Counted from the first letter of the stretch, positions 17,209 to 26,485 are shown. The stretch: DNA of 52,646 bases from Nitrospira sp. (GCA_020846195.1 JADLEJ010000002.1:1-52646), one strand, 5' to 3'. Translations and numbers: made by a program. The notes: generated by a model not told the origin, from the sequence alone.

Positions 17209-17715
17209 GTGCCTGACGTCTCTTCACAATCTCAGTGGTATGCGATTCGGACGAAATCGCGCCATGAGAAACTGGTGCGGGATCAGCTGGAAAAGCAAGG
17301 GATCGAGCCGTTGCTGCCGACGGTCAAGCGATTAAGCCAGTGGAAAGACCGGAAGAAAGAAGTCGAAGTCCCGCTCTTTTCCGGTTATTGCTTCGTTCGA
17401 TTTTCACATGAGACCAGATTGCCGGTGCAGAAAGTTTCAGGAGTCGTTGAGATTGTCGGGAGTGGGAGTCGTCCTGAGCCGATTCCCGATGGAGAGATCG
17501 AAGCATTGAAGACGCTCATGACCAGTGTGCTGCCATACGATCCGCATCCGTATCTCCATGAGGGCATGATGGTGGAGGTGGTGCGGGGGCCCCTGCAAGG
17601 CGTGCAGGGTCTTCTTTTGCGGAAAGAGAAGCGGCATCGATTAGTGATCGGCGTTCGTTTGATTCAGCAGGCGGCCGCGGTGGAGATCGATGTTGACGAC
17701 GTCTCGCCGATCTAG
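17209..17715 (+). CDS. NusG-family transcription antiterminator (UpxY/RfaH-like)
   Basis: The 168-residue protein has the NusG N-terminal domain (QWYAIRTKSRHEKLVRDQL, then PLFSGYCFVRF) and a KOW-type C-terminal domain (VEVVRGPLQGVQGLLLR). Specialised NusG paralogues of the UpxY/RfaH type load on RNA polymerase and let it read through long polysaccharide operons. Its position at the head of the sugar genes fits that role. It starts at a GTG 8 nt after GAGAGG. No clear ops element is seen in the 75-nt gap before pseB. Confidence 0.88.
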   Translation: MPDVSSQSQWYAIRTKSRHEKLVRDQLEKQGIEPLLPTVKRLSQWKDRKKEVEVPLFSGYCFVRFSHETRLPVQKVSGVVEIVGSGSRPEPIPDGEIEALKTLMTSVLPYDPHPYLHEGMMVEVVRGPLQGVQGLLLRKEKRHRLVIGVRLIQQAAAVEIDVDDVSPI

Positions 17716-17790
17716 GGCTGCCAGAAGATGAATTGGAGAAGCACAGAGTCTTCACGGTCACCTCACTCATAACTGCTGGATGGGAATGCT

Positions 17791-18789
17791 ATGCTTAGCG
17801 ACAAGTCGATTTTAGTGACGGGTGGAACCGGGTCTTTTGGACATACCTTTGTGCCCATGACATTGGCCAAGTTCAATCCGCGCAGACTGGTCATATTTTC
17901 ACGCGATGAAATGAAACAGTGGGAGATGGCCAAGCTGTATGGCAATGATAACCGGGTGCGTTTCTTTATTGGCGATGTGCGCGACAAAGATCGCCTGGTG
18001 CGTGCGCTCGACGGCGTCGATTACGTAGTGCATGCTGCTGCTACCAAGATTGTGCCCACGGCCGAGTACAATCCCTTTGAGTGTGTGAAGACCAATGTGC
18101 TCGGGGCCATGAACCTGATCGATGCCTGCATCGATCGAAAGGTCAAGCGGGTCGTCGCCTTGTCGACCGATAAGGCCAGTAGTCCGGCGAATCTCTACGG
18201 TGCGACGAAACTCACAGCAGACAAACTGTTTGTGGCCGGGAACTCCTATGCCGGCCATCATGACACACGATTCGGAGTGGTCCGGTATGGCAATGTGATG
18301 GGGTCCCGCGGTTCCGTTATTCCATTTTTCCTCTCGCTCGCTTCCAAAGGCGTCTTGCCGATCACGGATGAGCGCATGACTCGCTTTATGATTACGCTTG
18401 AGCAGGGGGTCGATCTTGTATGGCGTGCCTTCGAAGATATGATCGGCGGGGAGATCTATGTAAAAAAAATTCCTTCTATGAAGGTCACTGACATTGCCCG
18501 CGCCGTTGCGCCGGATGCGCGTCACAACATTATCGGCATCCGGCCTGGAGAAAAGCTGCATGAACAGATGATCGGTGAAGAGGATGCGCTGTATACCTAC
18601 GAATACGCGGACTATTACAAGATTTTGCCAGCGATTTATAAGTGGAGTGAAGACCCCCAGCGCATCAACAGCGGGAAGAAGGTTGCCCAAGACTTCACCT
18701 ACTGTTCGGACAGCAATACGGACTGGATGAGCGTGGAGACGTTGCGGCACTGGATCGCGCAGAATCGCGAGAAGCTCGGTACGTTCTAA
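17791..18789 (+). CDS. pseB: UDP-GlcNAc 4,6-dehydratase (inverting) PseB
   Basis: PseB starts pseudaminic acid synthesis by converting UDP-GlcNAc to the 4-keto-6-deoxy-L-arabino sugar. The 332-residue SDR protein has GGTGSFG (residues 11-17), the STDK active segment (Asp127, Lys128) and the YGATK pair (Tyr136, Lys140), plus RYGNVMGSRGSVIPFF and RPGEKLHE typical of this family. It is short and soluble, unlike the membrane WbpM/PglF type also found here at 48568. An A8 run (18462-18469) lies in frame. A GGATGGG site precedes the ATG; the stop overlaps pseC (TAATG). Confidence 0.94.
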   Translation: MLSDKSILVTGGTGSFGHTFVPMTLAKFNPRRLVIFSRDEMKQWEMAKLYGNDNRVRFFIGDVRDKDRLVRALDGVDYVVHAAATKIVPTAEYNPFECVKTNVLGAMNLIDACIDRKVKRVVALSTDKASSPANLYGATKLTADKLFVAGNSYAGHHDTRFGVVRYGNVMGSRGSVIPFFLSLASKGVLPITDERMTRFMITLEQGVDLVWRAFEDMIGGEIYVKKIPSMKVTDIARAVAPDARHNIIGIRPGEKLHEQMIGEEDALYTYEYADYYKILPAIYKWSEDPQRINSGKKVAQDFTYCSDSNTDWMSVETLRHWIAQNREKLGTF

Positions 18790-19955
18790 TGACCATGATT
18801 CCCTATGGCCGCCAAGATGTTTCTGAGGCCGATATTCAGGCTGTGGTGGATGTCCTGCGCTCGGACTTTCTTACGCAGGGGCCTGCTGTGCCTGCGTTTG
18901 AATCGGCCGTTGCCGCTCACTGCGGTGTGCAGCACGCTGTTGCCGTGAATAGTGCAACCAGTGCCCTGCATCTTGCCTGTCTGGCGTTGGGCGTGGGGCC
19001 AGGATTCCGGGTCTGGACAAGCCCCATCACCTTTGTCGCAAGCGCGAATTGTGCCCTCTATTGCGGCGCGCAGATTGATTTCGTGGATATCGATCCGCGC
19101 ACCTACAACCTGAGTGTGGCGTGCCTGGAAGCGAAATTAGCGCAGGCAGAAAAGGCCGGGTGTCTGCCTCACGTCGTGATTCCAGTTCATCTTTGCGGGC
19201 AATCCTGTGAGATGGCGCGTATTCATGAACTTGGCCGACAGTACGGTTTTAAGATTATTGAAGATGCCTCACATGCGATTGGAGGGACATATCGGAGCGA
19301 GCCAATCGGGAGTTGCCGCTATAGCGATATTACGGTGTTTAGTTTCCATCCGGTCAAGATCATCACTACCGGTGAGGGCGGAATGGCGGTGACCAACGAT
19401 TCCCAGCTGGCGAAGCAGATGCAGCTCTTGCGCAGCCACGGCATCACCCGTGATACAGGGGAGATGACTCGGGAGTCGGATGGGCCATGGTACTATCAAC
19501 AGATCACGCTCGGGTTCAACTACCGGATGACGGATTTGCAGGCTGCGTTGGGCCTGAGTCAGATGAAGCGGCTGAATGAATTTATCGCTCAGCGGCATGC
19601 CATCTTCCGGAGATATGATGAATGGCTGTCTCGCATGCCAGTCGTCCTTCCATGGCAACATCCAGACAGTTACTCCGGGCTGCATCTCTATGTGATTCGC
19701 CTCAAACGGAACGAAATCCGCACGACTCATCGCGCAGTGTTTGAATCGATGCGGGCCGCCGGCATCGGCGTGAATCTGCATTACATTCCGGTGTATCGGC
19801 AACCGTATTATGAGGGTCTGGGATTCAATGCGGGGCATTGTCCGGAAGCGGAGCGCTATTACGCGGAAGCCATCAGCTTGCCAATGTATCCGGGGCTGAC
19901 GGAAGCCGAGCAGGACCGGGTTCTAAACGTATTGGATAAGACCCTCCAAGAATGA
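18789..19955 (+). CDS. pseC: UDP-4-amino-4,6-dideoxy-N-acetyl-beta-L-altrosamine transaminase PseC
   Basis: PseC aminates the PseB product at C4 using glutamate and PLP. The 388-residue DegT/DnrJ/EryC1-type enzyme starts IPYGRQDVSEADI, has VNSATSALHLA for PLP phosphate binding, EDASHAIGG, and the PLP lysine in FHPVKIITTGEGG (Lys190). The C-terminal half has GFNYRMTDLQAALGL, another family mark. It overlaps pseB by 1 nt; ATG 18795 is a possible alternative start. The last four bases overlap the next gene. Confidence 0.94.
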   Translation: MTMIPYGRQDVSEADIQAVVDVLRSDFLTQGPAVPAFESAVAAHCGVQHAVAVNSATSALHLACLALGVGPGFRVWTSPITFVASANCALYCGAQIDFVDIDPRTYNLSVACLEAKLAQAEKAGCLPHVVIPVHLCGQSCEMARIHELGRQYGFKIIEDASHAIGGTYRSEPIGSCRYSDITVFSFHPVKIITTGEGGMAVTNDSQLAKQMQLLRSHGITRDTGEMTRESDGPWYYQQITLGFNYRMTDLQAALGLSQMKRLNEFIAQRHAIFRRYDEWLSRMPVVLPWQHPDSYSGLHLYVIRLKRNEIRTTHRAVFESMRAAGIGVNLHYIPVYRQPYYEGLGFNAGHCPEAERYYAEAISLPMYPGLTEAEQDRVLNVLDKTLQE

Positions 19956-20818
19956 GAGTGGCGCTTGGGACCGCTCAGTTCGGCCTTCCCTATGGGATTG
20001 CAAATCGAGGCGGACAGGTGACCCGGTTCGAAGCGAAGGCCATGCTGAGTTTGGCACGCGCACGGGGGATCGATACGCTGGATACAGCCATTGCGTATGG
20101 GGACAGTGAAGTTTGTTTAGGAGAGGCGGGAACTGAGGGCTTTAGGGTTGTGACGAAACTCCCCGCTGTTCCGGATGATTGTAAGGATGTCGCCGGGTGG
20201 GTTCACGGGCAGATTCTCGCATCTCTGGAACGGCTTGGGGTCCCATCGCTGTACGGTGTGTTGCTCCATCGCCCGACTCAACTGCTGGGCCGGGAGGGAG
20301 ACCTGTTGTTTCGATCTCTGCAATCGTTGAAAGACCGGGGGCAGGCGCAAAAGATAGGCGTGTCGATCTATGCGCCGCGTGAATTGGAAGAATTGACGTC
20401 CCGGTATCGGTTCGATCTGGTCCAGGCCCCGTTCAGCGTCATCGATCGCCGGCTTCAGACGACCGGCTGGTTGCGGCGACTTAGTCATGACGGCGTAGAG
20501 GTGCATACCCGGTCAGTATTTCTGCAAGGGGTGCTGCTTATGCCTGAATCTGCCAGGCCGGAGACATTCTCCGCGTGGTCGGTCTTGTGGCATCACTGGC
20601 ATGAATGGCTGACCGAACATCGGATATCCGCCGTCCAGGCGTGCCTGGCATTTCCCCTCTCGTTTCCGGAAGTACATCGTGTCGTGGTTGGGGCCGACGG
20701 GCTGGAGCATTTCCGGCAGATTATCCAGGCCGCGACGGGTGCGCTTCCTGTGAGCCTTCCCGATATTAGTTGCGAGGCCGAGCCGTTGATCAACCCTGCG
20801 CTCTGGGGAAGTCTATGA
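19952..20818 (+). CDS. Aldo/keto reductase-family protein of the pse operon
   Basis: The 288-residue protein has the aldo/keto reductase start (ALGTAQFGLPYGIAN) and the DTLDTAIAYGDSE segment with Asp and Tyr of the catalytic set, then KLP and LLHRP strands of a TIM barrel. Such genes often accompany nonulosonic acid clusters, but their step is not settled; it may reduce or make a variant sugar. It is coupled by ATGA overlaps on both sides, so it is clearly part of the pse operon. The assignment to the superfamily is good; the function is open. Confidence 0.82.
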   Translation: MRVALGTAQFGLPYGIANRGGQVTRFEAKAMLSLARARGIDTLDTAIAYGDSEVCLGEAGTEGFRVVTKLPAVPDDCKDVAGWVHGQILASLERLGVPSLYGVLLHRPTQLLGREGDLLFRSLQSLKDRGQAQKIGVSIYAPRELEELTSRYRFDLVQAPFSVIDRRLQTTGWLRRLSHDGVEVHTRSVFLQGVLLMPESARPETFSAWSVLWHHWHEWLTEHRISAVQACLAFPLSFPEVHRVVVGADGLEHFRQIIQAATGALPVSLPDISCEAEPLINPALWGSL

Positions 20819-22842
20819 GAGTTGTGGCGCTTGTGCAGGCGCGAATGGGATCGACCCGGCTGCCGAATAAAGTGATGAAGCTGATGATGGGAGTGCCTAT
20901 GATCGAGCTGCTGCTGGCACGCCTGTCCCGATCGAAAGAAGTGAATCAGGTTGTGGTGGCGACATCGGTCGATGAAAGAAATACCCCCCTTGTTGACTAT
21001 GTTCGAACACTCGGGTTTGCCTGCGAACGCGGCAGTGAACAGGATGTGCTGGATCGCTTTGTTCAAGCGGGGCGTGCGCACCACGCCGATGTTGTGGTCC
21101 GTATCACCGGAGATTGTCCCCTCGTCGATCCTGCGCTGGTCGATGAAGCAGTTCGTCGCTTCAAAGCATCGGGTGTGGACTATTTCAGCAATGTGATGCC
21201 ACCGACCTATCCAGATGGGTTGGATATCGAAGTCTGTGCCTTCCCTGCATTGGAACGAGCCAGCCGGGAGACCGTAAAGCCGTTCGACCATGAGCATGTG
21301 ACTCCGTATATGCGCGAGTCCGGCCGTTTTAAGACCGCCTCCATGCAGCATGACGGGGATCTCTCGGCCCTTCGCTGGACGGTAGACGAATCGGTGGATT
21401 TTGATGTGATTGAGCGGGTCTTCCGGCATTTTCATCCGCGCACGGATTTTACATGGATGGAAGTCCTAGCCTTGCAACGGGAGAAACCGGAGCTGTTCGA
21501 ATCCAACGAGCGCCTTGCGCGCAATGAAGGAGCCACCTTGGGAACCGGACAAAAGCTGTGGAAACGCGCCAAGCAGGTCATTCCCGGCGGCAATATGCTG
21601 CTTTCGAAGCGCGCGGAGATGTTTCTGCCGGATCAGTGGCCGGCATACTTCAGCAAAGCCAAAGGTTGCAGCGTGTGGGATCTGGACGGGCACGAATTTA
21701 TCGACATGTCTATCATGGGTATCGGCACCAACACGTTAGGGTATGGGCATCCTGAAGTGGATGACGCGGTGCGGAAGACAATCGATACCGGCAATATGTC
21801 CACGTTCAACTGTCCCGAAGAAGTGTACCTTGCGGAGAAGCTGGTTGAGCTGCATCCGTGGGCGGATATGGTGCGACTGGCGCGTACCGGCGGTGAGGCC
21901 AATGCCGTCGCTATACGGATTGCGCGGGCCGCTTCGGGCAGGGACAAAGTCGCCATTTGCGGATACCACGGCTGGCATGATTGGTACCTGGCTGCTAATT
22001 TAGGGGATGAGCAAAATCTAGCGGGTCACTTGCTCCCCGGTCTGGAGCCGAAGGGAGTGCCCCAAAATCTGCGCGGAAGCGTGTTGCCCTTCAGATACAA
22101 CAATTTTCCCGAACTGGAAGCATTGGTGCGTGAGCATGAGATCGGTGTCATTAAAATGGAAGTCTCTCGCAACATGGGGCCGGAAGACGGATTCCTTGAA
22201 AAGGTTCGCCGGCTTGCTACGGAAAACGGCATTGTCCTGATTTTCGATGAATGCACCTCCGGCTTTCGCCAGACGTTCGGCGGTCTGCACAAACTCTATG
22301 GCGTCGAGCCCGATATGGCAATGTTCGGAAAGGCGCTGGGGAACGGATATGCGATCACGGCCACGATCGGAAAGCGCGCGGTCATGGAAGCCGCGCAGAC
22401 CACTTTTATCAGCAGCACCTTTTGGACGGAGCGCATCGGGCCGACCGCTGCGCTCAAGACGCTGGACGTGATGGAGCGGGTGCGATCATGGGAGGCCATC
22501 ACTCAAACGGGATTGATGATCCGCGCAGGCTGGCAGAAGCTGGCAGACAAACACGGCCTGAAGATCACGCACTGGGGCTTGCCGGCGTTGACGGGGTTTT
22601 CTTTCGAGAGTTCACGGGCGCTGGAGTACAAAACGCTCATTACGCAGGACATGCTGGCCAAAGGGTATCTGGCGGGAAATAGCGTATATGTCTGCATCGA
22701 CCATACGGCCAGTCTGGTGGAACAGTTTTTGGCAGCGCTGGATCCGGTTTTCGGGGTCATCAGCGAATGCGAACAGGGGCGGGATGTGACGGGGCTGCTC
22801 AAAGGGCCCGTATGTCATGGCGGGTTTAAACGGTTGAATTGA
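20815..22842 (+). CDS. SpsF-like cytidylyltransferase fused to class III (GSA-type) aminotransferase
   Basis: The 675-residue protein has two enzymes. Residues 1 to ~240 are a SpsF/PF02348-type nucleotidyltransferase (VALVQARMGSTRLPNKV, then ITGDCPLVDP). Residues ~250-675 are a PLP class III aminotransferase like glutamate-1-semialdehyde aminomutase, with GYHGWHDW, FDECTSGFR and PLP Lys506 in MFGKALGNG. No separate pseF is seen in the operon, so the first half may activate the nonulosonic acid with CMP; the second may aminate a precursor or variant. The open frame extends upstream to 20770, but ATG 20815 overlaps the previous stop and matches the family N-terminus. Confidence 0.88.
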   Translation: MRVVALVQARMGSTRLPNKVMKLMMGVPMIELLLARLSRSKEVNQVVVATSVDERNTPLVDYVRTLGFACERGSEQDVLDRFVQAGRAHHADVVVRITGDCPLVDPALVDEAVRRFKASGVDYFSNVMPPTYPDGLDIEVCAFPALERASRETVKPFDHEHVTPYMRESGRFKTASMQHDGDLSALRWTVDESVDFDVIERVFRHFHPRTDFTWMEVLALQREKPELFESNERLARNEGATLGTGQKLWKRAKQVIPGGNMLLSKRAEMFLPDQWPAYFSKAKGCSVWDLDGHEFIDMSIMGIGTNTLGYGHPEVDDAVRKTIDTGNMSTFNCPEEVYLAEKLVELHPWADMVRLARTGGEANAVAIRIARAASGRDKVAICGYHGWHDWYLAANLGDEQNLAGHLLPGLEPKGVPQNLRGSVLPFRYNNFPELEALVREHEIGVIKMEVSRNMGPEDGFLEKVRRLATENGIVLIFDECTSGFRQTFGGLHKLYGVEPDMAMFGKALGNGYAITATIGKRAVMEAAQTTFISSTFWTERIGPTAALKTLDVMERVRSWEAITQTGLMIRAGWQKLADKHGLKITHWGLPALTGFSFESSRALEYKTLITQDMLAKGYLAGNSVYVCIDHTASLVEQFLAALDPVFGVISECEQGRDVTGLLKGPVCHGGFKRLN

Positions 22843-22848
22843 GGCCGA

Positions 22849-24360
22849 ATGAAAATCGCTCTTCGCGTTGATGCTTCCCGCCAAATTGGCACCGGGCATT
22901 TCATGCGATGCCTGACGCTTGCGGACGCATTAAAAAGAGGAGGCGCGCAGATCCGTTTTGTCAGTCGTCACATGCCGGAACATTTGAGAGAGATGTTGGC
23001 GGCGAAGGAGCATGAGTTCATCCTGCTCACGAGTCGACCAAGTGGGACTTCCGACGACCTCTCTCACGCACACTGGCTGGGGACCAGTCAGCAGGCCGAT
23101 GCGCAAGACACCCAGGAAGCCTTGTCCGATCCAGTCTGGGACTGGCTGGTTGTTGATCATTACGCATTAGATGTTCGGTGGGAGTCGCTGCTGCGAAAAG
23201 CGGTCGGGAAGGTCATGGTCATAGATGACATTGCGGATCGCCGGCATGATTGCGATGTATTGGTGGACCAGAATTTGTATGCGGACATGGACACTCGCTA
23301 CACCGGCAAGGTTCCTCCCCATTGCCGGTTGCTGCTCGGCCCTCGGTATGCCTTGTTGCGCGAGGAGTTTCACCAACTGCGTAAGCAGGTCATGCCCCGT
23401 AACGGGCTTGTCAGGCGTGTACTCGTCTTCTTCGGCGGTGTGGATGATGACAACTTTACTGGGCTTACTATTGAGGCATTATCCCGGCTGAACATCGACG
23501 GGTTATGTGTTGATGTGGTGATCGGTGCTCAACACCCGCAACGGGAGCATATCGAATCAGCTTGTGCCAAAATGGGTTGTGCTTGTCATGTGCAGACGAG
23601 TCGGATGGCTGAGCTGATGGCCGCTGCTGATCTGGCGATCGGCGCGGGCGGGAGCGTGAGTTGGGAGCGTTGCTGCCTGGGATTGCCGGCACTGGCATTT
23701 TCAATCGCGAAGAATCAGGGCCCGTTAGTCGAGGAAGCGGCATTGCGGGGGCTCCTGTACGCGCCGCTTCCTCTGTCGGGTATCGCATCCTCGATAACGC
23801 TTCATGTGCAGGCCTTAATTGATAATCCCCGTCTCCTCCGGTTGATCTCTCTCAGGGGTTTAGAGACCGTGGATGGGCTTGGTGTGAAGCGGGTGCGACG
23901 AGAGATCGGATGCCGCTCGATTGCAATACGTGGGGCGACCCCCGCGGACTCGGAAGACTTACTTCTGTGGCGGAATCATTCTGCCGTTCGAGCCGTCTCT
24001 CGCAATCCAAATCCGATTGATAACGATGCTCACGAGGCGTGGCTGAAGAGGGTCCTCTCTGATCCCGACCGGGTGTTGCTGATCGGCGAATATCAGTGCA
24101 GCGCAATTGGAGTAGTCCGTTTTGATATCTGTGCCGACGAGGCGGAGGTTTCGATTTATCTGGCTCCAGATCACAAGGATGAAGGGTTCGGCGCAGAGCT
24201 CCTGTTGGCGGCTGAACAGTGGCTGAGTGACCATCGCCCCTCTATTCTTTCCATAAAGGCAGAGGTTTTGGACAGCAACGAGCCTTCGCATCGGCTATTC
24301 CGTGCCTGCGGATATCAACTTAGGTCTTCACTGTATGCCAAGGATGTTTCTCGAGTATGA
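22849..24360 (+). CDS. PseG-PseH fusion: UDP-sugar hydrolase plus N-acetyltransferase
   Basis: Residues 1 to ~350 match PseG, which removes UDP from the diacetylated altrose intermediate: RVDASRQIGTGHFMRC has His17, the position of the catalytic histidine in Campylobacter PseG, and the C-terminal GT-B-like half has GAGGSVSWERCCLGLP. Residues ~360-503 are a GNAT acetyltransferase (IRGATPADSEDLLLWRN, then VSIYLAPDHKDEGFGAELL), fitting PseH, the N4-acetyltransferase. In Campylobacter these are separate proteins acting one after the other (PseH then PseG). The fusion sits between the cytidylyltransferase fusion and pseI, overlapping pseI by 4 nt. Confidence 0.9.
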   Translation: MKIALRVDASRQIGTGHFMRCLTLADALKRGGAQIRFVSRHMPEHLREMLAAKEHEFILLTSRPSGTSDDLSHAHWLGTSQQADAQDTQEALSDPVWDWLVVDHYALDVRWESLLRKAVGKVMVIDDIADRRHDCDVLVDQNLYADMDTRYTGKVPPHCRLLLGPRYALLREEFHQLRKQVMPRNGLVRRVLVFFGGVDDDNFTGLTIEALSRLNIDGLCVDVVIGAQHPQREHIESACAKMGCACHVQTSRMAELMAAADLAIGAGGSVSWERCCLGLPALAFSIAKNQGPLVEEAALRGLLYAPLPLSGIASSITLHVQALIDNPRLLRLISLRGLETVDGLGVKRVRREIGCRSIAIRGATPADSEDLLLWRNHSAVRAVSRNPNPIDNDAHEAWLKRVLSDPDRVLLIGEYQCSAIGVVRFDICADEAEVSIYLAPDHKDEGFGAELLLAAEQWLSDHRPSILSIKAEVLDSNEPSHRLFRACGYQLRSSLYAKDVSRV

Positions 24361-25412
24361 GCAAACCAATTCGGATCGCTGAACGTCTTGTCGGCCGCAA
24401 TCAGGCTCCCTTTATCATTGCCGAAATGTCCGGCAATCATAACCAGTCGCTTGAACGGGCTCTTGAGATTGTCGAGGCTGCTGCCAAGACGGGTGCCCAC
24501 GCATTGAAAATTCAGACCTACACGCCCGATACGATGACCATTGATCTGGATGAGCGGGAGTTTCACATCAGTGACTCCAAGAGCCTGTGGGCGGGAGCGT
24601 CGCTCTACAAGCTTTACGGCAAAGCCTACACTCCGTGGGAATGGCACAAGCCGATCTTCGACCGGGCGCGTGGGTTGGGCATGATTCCATTTAGCACGCC
24701 GTTCGATGACACGGCGGTGGCATTTCTCGAAGGTCTTGATGTGCCGTGCTACAAGATCGCGTCCTTCGAAAATACTGACCTGCCATTGATTCGCCGCGTG
24801 GCGGCAACAGGAAAGCCGATCATTATTTCAACCGGTATGGCGACGGTGTCCGAGCTGGATGAATCCATTCGAGCTGCGCGTGAAGTGGGCTGCAAAGACC
24901 TGGTCTTGCTCAAGTGCACCAGTACGTATCCAGCCACGGCAGCGAATACCAATATCGTGACCATCCCGCATCTCCGGGAACTGTTTGGCTGTGAAGTGGG
25001 TGTGTCCGATCACACCCTGGGCGTTGGGGTATCAGTGGCCGGCGTCGCGTTAGGCGCCACGGTTATCGAAAAACATTTTACCCTCAGCCGTGCCGATGGC
25101 GGTGTGGACAGTACGTTTTCAATGGAGCCATCCGAGATGGCGCAGTTGGTCGTAGAGACCGAGCGCGCCTGGCAGGCGTTAGGGCATGTGAGTTATGGTC
25201 CGACCGAGGCGGAGCAGGGGGCCCTGCAGTTCCGGCGGTCGCTCTATGTAGTGAAAGATCTCAAGGCCGGCGATATATTGTCGGACGAGAATGTGCGCGC
25301 AATTCGACCGGGACTAGGTTTGCCCACGAAATACCTGAAGCAGGTGCTGGGGAAGACAGTCAAGAAATCTGTAAAGCGGGGAACTGCGCTGGGGTGGGAG
25401 TTGCTGGGGTGA
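24357..25412 (+). CDS. pseI: Pseudaminic acid synthase PseI
   Basis: PseI condenses the 6-deoxy-diacetamido-altrose with phosphoenolpyruvate to give pseudaminic acid. The 351-residue protein has the NeuB-family barrel (FIIAEMSGNHNQSLERA near residue 20, LKIQTY, FSTPFD, KIASFEN, GMAT, LLKCTSTYPA, GVSDHT, EKHFT) and a C-terminal SAF/antifreeze-like domain (RRSLYVVKDLKAGD). With PseB, PseC and PseG/H this identifies the pathway as pseudaminic-type rather than legionaminic or sialic. It overlaps genes on both sides by 1-4 nt. Confidence 0.93.
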   Translation: MSKPIRIAERLVGRNQAPFIIAEMSGNHNQSLERALEIVEAAAKTGAHALKIQTYTPDTMTIDLDEREFHISDSKSLWAGASLYKLYGKAYTPWEWHKPIFDRARGLGMIPFSTPFDDTAVAFLEGLDVPCYKIASFENTDLPLIRRVAATGKPIIISTGMATVSELDESIRAAREVGCKDLVLLKCTSTYPATAANTNIVTIPHLRELFGCEVGVSDHTLGVGVSVAGVALGATVIEKHFTLSRADGGVDSTFSMEPSEMAQLVVETERAWQALGHVSYGPTEAEQGALQFRRSLYVVKDLKAGDILSDENVRAIRPGLGLPTKYLKQVLGKTVKKSVKRGTALGWELLG

Positions 25413-26470
25413 TGGAATATTCACATGGCACGGCGCTACCCCGGTATCTCATGGATGTGATTTCTGCGGCCAACATTCGTACTGAACTCCGAGTGGGGCA
25501 GCGAGCGCAGTGGGATGCGGCTCTTGAGCAACTGTCGTACATTCCAGGCATCTACACCCATGCCAGTATCGACTATCAGCTGGCCTATCAACAGGGTCAT
25601 GGGGGTGAATGGTGGGATATTTCTATGATTGTCTTCTGGGACAACAAGCCGAGCGCCATCTGGCCATTGAGCTTTTCTCTCAAGGAGGGGAAGGGCAATC
25701 TCAGTTCTCACGGGCTGCCGGTTGTTCCTCCTCAGGTCGTACCGGCTTGTGTCGTGAGTTCCCGTAAACGTATTGGGAAAAGCTGTCTGGATCTGGCTGA
25801 TGCGATTGCCAAGGTTGCAGAGATCGGGACATGGTTGAGTGCGGAATCATTTTCTGAGTCCATAGGTTTGAGTGATTGGCATATTGATGCGATGGCGCGG
25901 GATGCAGGGTGTGCAGTGCGGCACGACCTGTTCCTGGATTTGCGGCCGGATATGGCAGAGATTAAGCGTAATATCCGGAGCAGCTATAAGTCTCTGATCA
26001 CGGGGGGGATGCGGATCTGGTCCGTTGGAGTCCTTGAGTCTAGCGATCAAGGTATTTGGGAAGAGTTCCGCCAGCTGCACCTGAAAGTGTCCGGGCGCAA
26101 GACGCGCTCGGATGACACCTGGGCCCTGCAACTGAGCGATATCGAACACCGCCATGCGTTTTTGGTGTACTTGAGAAATAGCCAAGGCGAGATGGTCGGG
26201 GGCGGTCTGTTTAACTTTACCCGCGATGAGGGTGCGTATGCGGTGGGCGTGTATGATCGCTCGCTGTTTGACAAGCCGTTGGGGCATGTCGTTCAGTACC
26301 GGGCAATAGAGGAACTGAAGAAACGCGGTGTGCGCTGGTACAAGATTGGAGCACGGCCGTTCCGTTCAGAAACACCCAATCCCACCGATAAGGAAGTTTC
26401 TATCGGCGAATTTAAGCAGGGGTTCGCTTCGCACGCTTTCCCGCAGTTTCAATTGATGCACAAAGCCTAA
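25412..26470 (+). CDS. FemAB/GNAT-like acyltransferase (BioF2-like)
   Basis: The 352-residue protein resembles the FemAB-like double-GNAT family (peptidoglycan bridge-forming or acetyltransferase-like), with an N-terminal domain around YTHASIDYQLAYQQGHGG and a C-terminal part with VGGGLFNFTRDEGAYAVGVYD and KEVSIGEFKQGF. Such proteins are common in nonulosonic acid clusters and may acylate an amino group of the sugar. The ATG at 25412 shares one base with the pseI stop (TGATG). It is the last gene of the tight pse operon. A G7 run occurs at 26002-26008. The substrate is not known. Confidence 0.75.
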   Translation: MEYSHGTALPRYLMDVISAANIRTELRVGQRAQWDAALEQLSYIPGIYTHASIDYQLAYQQGHGGEWWDISMIVFWDNKPSAIWPLSFSLKEGKGNLSSHGLPVVPPQVVPACVVSSRKRIGKSCLDLADAIAKVAEIGTWLSAESFSESIGLSDWHIDAMARDAGCAVRHDLFLDLRPDMAEIKRNIRSSYKSLITGGMRIWSVGVLESSDQGIWEEFRQLHLKVSGRKTRSDDTWALQLSDIEHRHAFLVYLRNSQGEMVGGGLFNFTRDEGAYAVGVYDRSLFDKPLGHVVQYRAIEELKKRGVRWYKIGARPFRSETPNPTDKEVSIGEFKQGFASHAFPQFQLMHKA

Positions 26471-26485
26471 GCCCTCGATCCCAAC

